Of a DNA stretch of 25,819 bases, positions 10,701 through 21,900 are shown one piece after another (within the stretch, counting starts at the first letter, position 1; every line of letters starts with the position of its first letter). A model generated the notes under the pieces. The model worked only from the letters and a program-made list of their open reading frames with translations. It searched no databases and was not told the DNA's origin. The position numbers were made by a program, and so were the translations under genes. The DNA is from Priapulus caudatus (Eukaryota; Priapulida; Priapulimorpha; Priapulimorphida; Priapulidae), in the NCBI RefSeq assembly GCF_000485595.1, contig NW_014577472.1:190392-216210 (forward strand), read 5' to 3'.

Positions 10701-12602
10701 GTAGTGAGATTGTAGCACACAACACAACGGCGTGCGTGCATGCGTACGTGGGTATGTGCTTGCACGTGTGCATACATAGGTACAGGTGTGTATACGTGCG
10801 TCCGTACGTGCGTGTGTGCGTACGCATTTGTGTTCATGACTGCTGCGTGTCTGCGTGCGTGAGTCGGAGCATGTTAGTTCGATAATGTTGTAATTGTGTG
10901 TGACATTTTATCGAGTAGAGTGCAACAAAGTGGTGAGAGTATCTTGACAATAGAACAAAAAGTATCTAAGGCGCTTTATACATCAATGTAATAAAAACAA
11001 AATACAGCCATATTGCACGACCTCAATACAAAGCTTTAAATCATTTTAATAATTTTGTTTTAATTACAAATTCATTGCACACGTTATATCTTGTTCTCAT
11101 CGTTACCATACTCAAAAACATAGATCAAAATTCAATCAATCAATTTCAATAAACTTCCGATAATATACTCATCGAAACCCCCATCGTTCTCATCGTTGCG
11201 TTGTCGTTCATGGCAGGAGCGACTGAACCTGTACGAGCGCGCGATGTACGGAGCCTTCAGTGGCAACCTGCCCGCGCTGCTGCCGGCGTGTCCGACATGG
11301 GAGGACCGGCTGTGGGCGTACTACCGCACAATGGTCGACGCACGCACCGAGCAGGAGATACGCACGGACACGAGTACAGAGCGTCCCCTGGAGCAGCTGC
11401 CGTCGGCGTACTGGAACAAGATGTATGTGTGGCGCGGTCGCGCCGATCTAGAACTCCGTCGACATATGGATCCAGAATGTAAAATTGAGCAGGGGGGCTG
11501 GGTAGGCTCTGAGTAGTGTAGATCCACTGTGTTAGTTTATAGATATAAAATTGAGCAGGGTACATAGGTAGGCAACATTTGGTGTAGGTCCACTGGTTTA
11601 ATTCATAAAAAGATAATTTATAGATAGTCAAAACTGAGCAAGGGCCTGGGTAGGTACGATGGGGTTTAGGTCCACTTTGTTAGTTTCTAGAGCTTGAGTA
11701 GAAATAGTTGACTCCATCTTAGCAATGAATAGTTATTTGATTTAATGACCTTGCGTAGCACGTGACGTGTTTAGCTAGCACGCAGAGGGTAGAGTACTCT
11801 GGTCGGTTCCCCCTTCTTCTCAGCTTTCTCCTTTCTCGCGTACCTAGAACTCAATTCCTGTGTTCGTGTTGAGCAATGTTTGCTATTATTGTCACAATTG
11901 CACAAGATGTTGCACAAGCTCAATTCCGTTGCAGGTTGACTCCCGAGGTCATCTTTCAAGAACTACAGGCCAGTCGCGAGGAGGTGTGTAATTCCACAGG
12001 CCCTTAGGCTGAGCACAGTCGATTCCTGGGAGTTTTCTCCACTGAATATCGCTCTTTAGTTTGCAGTTTACTGTTGCTTTCCCACCTCCGTACTCCATCA
12101 GCACATATTTAGGGAAGTAATTGGAGAGGGGGCAGCATTGCGACTTTCAAATTTAGAATAAGTCTTTCTGGGAGTGAAACGTGACATTTAATCAAGGGGG
12201 AATAATCACTGATACTTTATCAAAAGCTAATAAACAAGCTAGTTATACAAGAGCTAGTTTATATAGGCAGGATAAGCTCTTGCTGTAATGTGATTCATCA
12301 TAAAAACTCTAGATTTCGAGTCTCAAAAAATCGAAATTACATCGTAATAAGCAACCCAGCCAGACGGTCCCCATTGAGCGTTTACGAGCCAGGTCCCTGA
12401 CAGTTTAATTTCTCCATTTACATATCTGTTGAGAATTAAATAGATTGATCGTCAATCGTGTTTTCTCTCTCGCTGGCGCAGACGATCTGCCAGCAGGCGG
12501 TGAATACAATTAATTTAAACTTTAAATTAACTTTAAATTAAATAAAATTGATTAATCGATTAAGTTTACAATGAAATTAATTGTTGATTAATCGTTGATC
12601 GT

Positions 12603-12677
<75 letters not shown>

Positions 12678-12775
12678 CAATCCCTTGANNNNNNNNNNNN
12701 NNNNNNNNNNNNNCTATCGGTGCTCTCTCTCTCTCTCCCGATCTCTCTCTCTCTCTCCTCTCATCTCTCTCTCTG

Positions 12776-12807
<32 letters not shown>

Positions 12808-12965
12808 TCTCTCTCTCATCTCTTTCCGTCTGCTCTCTCTCCACTCTCCTTCTTCTCTACTCTTCATCCTCTCTCTTCTTCTCGTCCTCTTTCTCTCTCT
12901 CTCTCTCTCTCACTACTCTCCTCTCTCTCTCTCTCTCATCTTCTGGGTCTCCTCTCTGCTCTCTG

Positions 12966-13019
<54 letters not shown>

Positions 13020-13352
13020 TCTCGTCTCTCTCCTGTCTCTCTCTCTCCTCGTCTTTCTCTGTCATCGTCTCTCTGTCTCTGTCTCTTCTCTTCTCTCTCT
13101 TCTCTCTTCTCTTCTTTCTCTCTCTCTCATCTCTCTCTCTCTCTGCTGCCTTTCTCTCCTGTCTCCTGTCTCTCTTTCCCTCTCTCTCCTCTGCGTCTCT
13201 CTCCTCCTCTCTCTCCTCTTGCTCGTCTCCTCTCCTCTCTCTCTTCTCTTTCTTCTTCTCTTCTCGTCTCTCTCTCACTCTCTCTCTTTCTCTGCCTCTC
13301 TCCTTCTCTGTCTCTGGGTCTCCTGTCCATGCTCTCTCTCTCGTCTCTCTCA

Positions 13353-13384
<32 letters not shown>

Positions 13385-16300
13385 CTCTCCTGTCTCTGTC
13401 TCTCTCTCGCCGCCGCCACAAGAACGTATCGTGCAGCAGGCGACGATGCAGCCGCTACTCCACGTGTGCCAGCGCTGCTGCATCATGTCGGTGACACAGA
13501 CACTCTTCGTCGATGATGGCGGCCACGACGTGGTGTGCGCCGCGCGCCCGGCGCAGTCGGTGCCGGCGCTTGCTCGGCCCACTCGCTGCTCTTTTCGGCT
13601 TGAGTCTCTTGTTTGATTCTGCATCCCTGTCTTTTGCGGCAGTCTTTCTTGACTCGAATGTTTCTTGACCACTCAAGCATTTTTCCCGATTGTCTGTCTC
13701 TAAAAAGTTCCGGAGGCTTAACTCCGTTGTTGTGATGCAGGCGATCGTGGGCGCTCACGGCTCGAAGGTAGGTAGCCGAGGCCTCTCTTCCAATTCGCAG
13801 CGATTTCCTCAGTTATATTCCTATCATAGCCTCGCAGCATAGTGTGAGCGATTTTTCCCAAGCTGGTTCGATATTAGCTTATATCGCTGGGGCTCGTGTA
13901 TTGGCCTCCCTGCGATCATCTCTGTCTCTTATTGGGCCTCTCGTGTTGGCACCTTGACAATGGTCCGTCTCGTTTGCGGTGTATATTTTCTCTAACGAGA
14001 GCTCGCACGTCCAGTTCGCGGAGGTAAGACTCGAAAAATAAGGCCCGCTTCATGAATGAGAATTCCACTCCCAACAGAGTGTCAAATAAGCCGGTCCTCG
14101 GCCCTTGCTCCAATTTGGGTGTCGTCCGGTTCCCTGTCGTCGAGCGGCCGCCTCTAAACAATCGGTATCCTCTAACTTTTTCGGGCCGGTGTCGGCCGTT
14201 GTAGAAATTTATCAAACTAATACTTCTACTCTCTGCCGCCACCGTTTCCTATAGTGCGCTTCAGCCTTGTCGCGATGACTCTCACTCTGATTTCCGTACA
14301 GAAGTACGTCCTTGCTCGGTCCGGGACGCGATTATATGTTTAATTTGTCTTGCTCGATTCGCAATTTTATAAACATGATTCTGTTCTCTCACAAAGCATT
14401 GCTTGCTTCCATAAGCTGCTCAACGCGAATTGATCGATCTGCACGTCTAAGCGGCGGTGCCAATCATAGGGTGCTGGCGGATTGTCAATATGTTCCATGC
14501 ATGAGTGAGTTAGAAGCTGATCTTCGCCCAGTGTGTGTGCAACTCACTCTTACGTGCTGGTGCTCTGATAGGACGTTCGCGTGCGAGCTCTCATTGAGGC
14601 AGTGCGCTGACTACATTGGCAATTCTATTGAGCACCGAAGCGATCTCTGTGATACGTGTCTTCTGGTTCCGGTTCAAGACTACTGCAGCCGTAGAAGCGT
14701 TCAGCATGTAGAACCCTGGATCTGCAATATAACATACTCTCGGTCGAGAGGCAGAAGTGTACGTCTACGTTCGCGTGCGGTTGCTCCCCAATTGACTCTT
14801 ACTTCACCGCATTGTGTGCGGTTTCCTACATTGCCAGTCTTCAGCACGTTCGATTTGGCCGCTCATAACTCATATCGTGGAGATCTCTGTGCCTCGCTCG
14901 TGCTCGCGGACTCGCTCTCCATTTCTCTGCTTGAGAGTTAGTCTAGCAGTGCCTGCTCGTATTTACGGGCCGGTAGTGAGCCTGTCATTTCTATCGCAGA
15001 AAGTGTTGTCCTGTGATTCTCTGCCGCCCGGAGTGCCGTCAAGTGTGTTGTTCCTCTCTTTATCGTGTTAACCGCGTTCCTACAAGTGTCAAGGTAGTAT
15101 ACATCTCTGTAGAAAGTCACGTCGGACATAAAGGCCGATTTTGGCTATTCTCCTGAATGTGGTCGGCTTTTCAGGTCTGCAGCAGGTGACTGCCATCTGG
15201 TAGACTCGGCGCGTGTCTATCGCGCCGCCTAACACAAAAAAACACAAACAACACATTTGATTTCACCAATTCATTTGTTCTTCATGAAAATGTAGTGTTA
15301 GATGGCCGGCCTGCCGCGCATCTCTTCACCTAAATACACTCCGCCCGCGTGTATCTCACGCTCATGCGACCGTGTTCTCATTGTCTCCTAGTTGCCGTGA
15401 ACAACATTGGTGCTTGAGGCATGGCCTTGTCCCTATCCGTAACCAATGATCCACCGCTCACCTTCCGCGCGCTGACGCGACTTTTCCTTGTCTCCCGTTT
15501 TTCACAAACCACCTATGCACAAGCTGGCGAATGTCTAGGGTGGAAGATCTCTAAACGCACGACCCACACGCATTTCAGGCTCACCATCCTCGTGAACGGA
15601 GTTTTCGTCATCTCCATTTTTTCCCTGCCCGGAACATTAGGATGGCGCTGCGGTCGGCTTATCGACGACCACTGTGACATTCGGAAGTAAAACGAGTTTC
15701 TCATCGATCTCCCATTTTCTCGCCGTGAAAACATTAGATTGGCGCTGATCGATCGCTTAATTTTCCATTTCGTTCCTTTCGATTAGTCTAAGACTAATGC
15801 GGTGCCTGTCGCTTATCGGATGAGCTTTCCTTTAACCTCCGGCGAATGAGTTTCGGTTGTAGCCTTAAGAGGCCAACGCTCGATCGACGGTAGGAGGGGC
15901 AGCACTGTTTCTTGACGCATGGGTTTCGACTTCTCGCCTCTCTCTGCCTTTCTCTCTGTCTCTGTCTCTCTCTCGCCGCCGCACAGACGATCCGTGAGCA
16001 GGCGACGAAGCCGTTCCACGTTGTGCAGCGCTGCGTGATCGTCGGTGACACAGACACTCTCGTCGATGAGGCGGCCGACTGGGTGTCGCTGCGGCCGCCC
16101 GCTCATCTGCTGCGCTTCCTCGCCCACCTCGTGCTCTTCCTGCGCACGATCGGCGCCAAGACGAAGGTAGGCGGCCGGTAAATAATACCTGCCAGCATGG
16201 GTCGAAATCCTAAGGGGCCCGATGCCCGTATTTTAAGGCTCGGGCCTGACATTTCTAATACTAACGAGCTCGACGGGCACGTAGGGAATCCACCCCCAGC

Positions 16301-18911
16301 ATGCAAAACCGTCCCCGGCCTGTGAAATTTGCTTGGCGGGCCTCTAAAATCCCTTACCTTTTGGCCGGGCTGGCCTGTAAATTTTCAAACTAATTTCTAC
16401 CCCTGCGCCAGGTTCTATGTGCGCTCCCGGTTGTCTACCTGATTTCGTACAGAAGTACGTCTGTGTCACGTGGCAAATATATTCTAATTTTCTTCGACGC
16501 AATTTTTAACTATGACTTATCGAAGCATTGTTGCCTGCAGCTGCAGATGGTGACGTACGCGTGTGTGTGTGATTGTGATTATATAGGAACACCTGTGCAT
16601 CTCCATCCTCGAGGCTTACGTGCAAGCTCTCATTGAGTGCGATTACAAGGATCTCGTCGCCTTTTACACGTCAACTCTGCCGCAGGAGCGTCAGGTTGCC
16701 TGGTACGCTAAATTCCTCGAAGGTACGTTTGCTTGCGGTTGCCATGACGACGTTTTTGTTTCCAATGACGGTTTCGCCGTTCATTGGCAGTTTCATCGTG
16801 GGATTCGTTGCTCTGTCGTTAGTTAGCACTGCTCGTATTTAGCCTGACCTGATTGCCATCAGTTGGTATCGTGGTCAAGTCTGTTTTCTTTATCGGAGGT
16901 TATACAAGGAAGGGTATACATCTCTGTAGAACGGTCACGTGGACATAAAGGCCGATTTTGGTATTCTCCTTGAGTGGTCGTTTTCAGGTCTGCAGCAGGT
17001 GATGCACTGTAGATGGCGCTGTCATCGCTAACAAAAAACACCTTTCTGTCACAAATCAGTTCATTATTTCATTTTATTTCACCAATTCATTTGTTTCTCA
17101 TGAAAATGTTAGTGTAGATGGCGCTGCGATCTCTAAATACACTCGCGTGTATCTCAGGCATGACCGTGTTCTCATTGTCTCTAGTTGCCGTGAAAAATGG
17201 GTGTAGATGGTGTCGCTATCGCTAACAATGATCACGCTCACCTTCCGGCGCTGGCGACTTTTCCTTGTCTCAGTTTTTCACAAAAATATGCACATAGCTG
17301 GCGATGTCTAGGTGGATAGATCTCTAACGACGACCACACGCATTTCAGGCGTGAACGAGTTTTCGTCATCTCCATTTTTCATGCGGAAACATAGATGGCG
17401 CTGCGGTCGCTATCGACGACCACGTGCATTTCGGAATTAAACGAGTTTTCATCGTCTCCATTTTTCGCGTGAAAACATAGATGGCGCTGCGATCGCTAAT
17501 GCCGATCTCTCGCGCGTGCGTTTCAGGCATCAGCGAGCGGGAGGAGAGGCAGCACTGTCTGACGCTGGCGCGTGACGCTGGACTCGACGTTCCCCTCATC
17601 ACGAAGACGCTCGTCGAGGTCGTGCGCACGCGCGACACCTGTACCCTCACACTCGACGCCGCCAAGACGCCCGCCCTCGAGGCTGCAACCTCCAACGTAC
17701 GTAGCGCCGTCTTGCGGCGGACATTCGCAGCGGTGCCGTCACTCTCGGGAGTTTTCGGGTGCATCGGGCATGTAGGCGTTTGCGATCGTGATTCTCTTCT
17801 GTCCAGGATCGCGAGGTTGAATGTAGCGAGAATAACTTCTCGGTAGTGTTGACTTCTCTGACTAACTTAACTAATAGCAACTGGGATCAACTTTGGCTCC
17901 TTAGGCCGTGGCATTGATGTGGTACATAACACGTGGTATACATGGTATATAATGCACAAGTTTATAGCTTTTGTTTTTGCTCATCGGTTGTATTAATTAG
18001 GACCACTTGATTGTTAATTGTTGACGATTTATTAGCGTAATTGTCACACACAGGAGGATCGGCAGAAGATCGAGGTGATTGATTGGCTCGTGTTCGACGA
18101 ATCACAGCGTGCCGAAGCCATGAAACAAGCGAATGCCGTTATGAGGACTTTTATAGGTACAGATTTTAGAGCGAGGTCTCTTACTGGTGATTGGCGAATG
18201 AGGTGTTTGTAAACAGTCGTGGAACGATGATGAGTTTTTTTCTATTACAAACGAGATAGTGATGAAAGCAGTTGTCGGAGTAGTAAATCCACATGCTGTA
18301 GACATTAGTCAGTGTGCGTAGTGTAGCAACTAGGCAAAAATTCACACGTATTTTAAGATTATTAACATTTACTAGGTTTTTATATTATTTTTCACCAAAA
18401 CCTATGGCACAGCGTCCCCCCTCTCTTATCTCCACCTCAGCCGCGGCCCTGAGTATTCACATATCTATGATCACCCTGTCATGCTATTCAGTCCAGAACA
18501 AACATTTGCGTACCTCTCATTTGTCTGCTATCTGTAATTTACTCCGGCTTTTCACGTTGTTTAGCACTGAAGAAGCATTCGGCTGCGAGGGAGGTGTTCC
18601 GGAAGATTCCGCCGGATTCGATCGACTTGATCGTCCTGCAGACGCGGATCGAGACGGGCTCCGACGACCTGATGGCTGAGGATGACAATGCTGTCAGAGA
18701 GTATCTCTGCCATCAGGCCTACCTGGTAGGTGAATGTCCTAGCGCCGCCATAGCTTGCGTGGCACATCTGTCTCTTCACAAGTGTGCAACGCCGTGGAAA
18801 CCCGAGAAGAAAATCGTCCTTTATACAACGTGTCCGCTAACACGTATTTGACTATGTTTTAGATCTCGGCGGTAGCGTGCGTGCATGCGTGCGTGTGCAC
18901 CTGCGGTGTGC

Positions 18912-18964
<53 letters not shown>

Positions 18965-21900
18965 GCGTGTGCGTGTGCGTGTGCGTGTGCGTGCGTGTGT
19001 GTTTCAAATACTGCTGGTGTTGCGGATTGGTACTCGTGTGTAACGCAAGCGTAGAATAACAAGCCTCAGTATCTATCATCTCCCCCTACGTTAGTTACAC
19101 AGAAACCGACAGTCAGAAAAACTTTGAGTGGCACTGCAATTTACCTCTCGCAATATGATGATGAGGAGGAGGATGGCGATAATGGCTGTAGGATTGTAAG
19201 CAGCAAATCATACTCTAGGTCTCCCCCTCGTATCCGACACACACACACACACACACACACAGACACACACACAGACACACACACACAGACACACACACAC
19301 CCAACACACACCACGACCACACACACACATATATATATATGCTAAGGCTCTCAACCCGCTTCCTTGCTGGCAGGATGCGCAGACTCCGTTCAACGACTGG
19401 TTCCAGTACTGCCACCACGGCGCACCGTCGAAGCCGCGCTCACAGTGGCGCTTGTACGTTCACGACGTGGCGTGCGAGCACCGCAGCGTCAGTATGGGCG
19501 GAGCGCGTGGCAGCGAGTCGCTTGCAGATGCAGACGCGCCGGCCACGTCGATCGGTGGGCACAACGTGCTGTCAGATTCATGGGCGGCTTGGATGCGGGA
19601 CCGGCCAAAGGTGAGGGGGGTGAGAAGCCTCTCTCATGCCCACGGCCACGTGCAGCCGCGCACTCACGTGCATGGCCACCACGCCGCTCGCATGATACAC
19701 ACTCATGCCCTACACACTATGCAACACATCATGCTACCACACTCATGGCATACACACTCATGCTACACACTCAGCACATGCACACCTCATGCATACACAC
19801 TCATGATACACAGCATGCATACACACTCAACGCATGCATACACACTTCACACGCATGCATACACACTCACACGACATGATAGCACATGCATGCGTGCATA
19901 CACACTCACGCGCATGTCATCACGACTCGCCAATGCGTAACACTCACAGGCATGCATACACGGCTCACACGCATGCATACCACTCCACGCATGCTACACA
20001 CTCGGCATGCGTACCACTCACACGCATGCTACACACTCACACGCATGCATACACACTCACACGCATGCATCACACTACGCATGATCACATGCATGCGTGG
20101 CATACACACTCACGCGCATGCAAACCACGCCCGCATTCGCATGCACACACTCAGCTTGTATGCACATCCGCACGCTCGATGATTACACACTCGCATGCAG
20201 TAACACTCGCAGCATACACACTCGCATGCATGCATAACACTCCACGCATGCATACCACACTCACAGCATGCGACACACTCACAGCATGCTACACACTCGC
20301 TGCATACACTGCATGCGTGCATACACACGCATGCATAACATCACACGCATGATACACCTCACACGCAGCATCACACGCGCATGCATACACATGCATGACG
20401 TGCTACACACTCACGCGCATGCCAAACACGCACGCATGCATGCATAACACTCACTTGTATGACCTCACGCACGCTCGCATGCATAACACACTCGCTGCAT
20501 ACACACTCGCATGCTACACACTCACAGCATGCAACCACACTTCGCGAGATACCCTCACACGATGCATACAACCTCCACGCATGCATTACACATGCATGGG
20601 TTGGCATACACGCAGGCCTTACACCCTCACACGCATGCATACCCTCAACGACATGCATACACACTCGCATGCTAACCATGCATGCGTGATACCCACTCAC
20701 ACGCGCAACACGGACGCTCGCATGCATACACACTCGTTGTATGCACTCACGCCGCTCGCATGCATACCACTCGCAGTGCATCACACTCGCATGCATACAC
20801 ATCGCATGATGCATAACACACTCCACGCATGCATACACACTCACACGGCATGCATTACACATGCATGGCGTGCTACACACTCGATGCATACACACTCACC
20901 GCATGCATACACACTCACACGCATGCTACACATCATGCAGACACACTCGGATGCATCAACCACATGCATGCATACACATTCTGCTACACACTCACACGCA
21001 TGACACCACTCATGCATACCTCACACGCATGATAACACTCACACGCCATGCATACCACTCACACGCAGCATACACTTTATGCGACACACTCACGTGCAGC
21101 ACACCACTCACCTTGATGCATACCACTCCACGCATGCATAACACTTGTACTCATACACAACGTCACGTGCAGCACACCACGCTGCTTGCATGCAGACACA
21201 CGTACGTGCCGCACACCTGCTATGCTTGCATGCATGCACGCCGCACTGACGCACGCAGAGCACGCCCGCCAGCACGGGCACACACACACAACACACACCC
21301 ACAGCGCACGCACGGCCACACACAGCACGCACGCACCACACAGTGTATGGCTGGCTGAATTGCCTTTACTTGACCAATGCAAGGTGAGAGTGTGCAAGGG
21401 AGGCAGTGTACGGCTTGTGCTTCCTCTTGCCACACATCTCATTACGCATGCCACAGACAGACACACTACAATGCATGCACACATGCGCAGCCACACACAC
21501 GTTTCAAAATAACTCATATATTATATAGTTGATACATGCTTGAATCTCGCTACTCATTAATACAATAAGTCATATGTGATCTATAATTAATATATTGTTA
21601 GTATTTATACATATATATATATATATATATAATTCTATTATATAGTCAATTCTGATTTCTGATCTCTTGGGTGTTAGTGTGTTTGTGACAAGAGCACTTT
21701 TTAGCAGTTTCGCTCATCGCCATCATTTTCTAACGTGTCCTCGGCCCCCCCCCCCCCCCCCCCCCTTCCCCCCCTATTTCTCTCGGCGCCGCGCAGGCGC
21801 GAGGTCAGAGGAGAGGCGTGCACCGATGGAGCTGGCTGCGTGGCGCTGTGCATCCCGCGGTGACGTATTGCTGCACGCTGGATGAGCGGCACGGGGCAGC

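Noticed and set aside
12595-13616. Leu/Ser-rich ORFs of 298-299 codons and their Arg/Glu-rich antisense partners
   Set aside because: They are translations of the CT/GA repeat and span the N gap; no stop arises because the repeat lacks them.
14312-14941. 209-codon ORF
   Set aside because: It lies inside degraded copy B of the NUP107 exon 17-18 block, in no frame that matches the protein. It is open by chance in GC-rich noisy sequence.
19364-21358. Overlapping His/Thr-rich ORFs of 160-202 codons
   Set aside because: Repeat translations (HACIHTHT) of the 20-bp array; all frames are open and none has protein-like composition.
21350-21383. [13 protein letters not shown] as a confident exon
   Set aside because: The donor is good, but the entry phase does not fit exon 22 and similarity is weak; kept only as a possible remnant.
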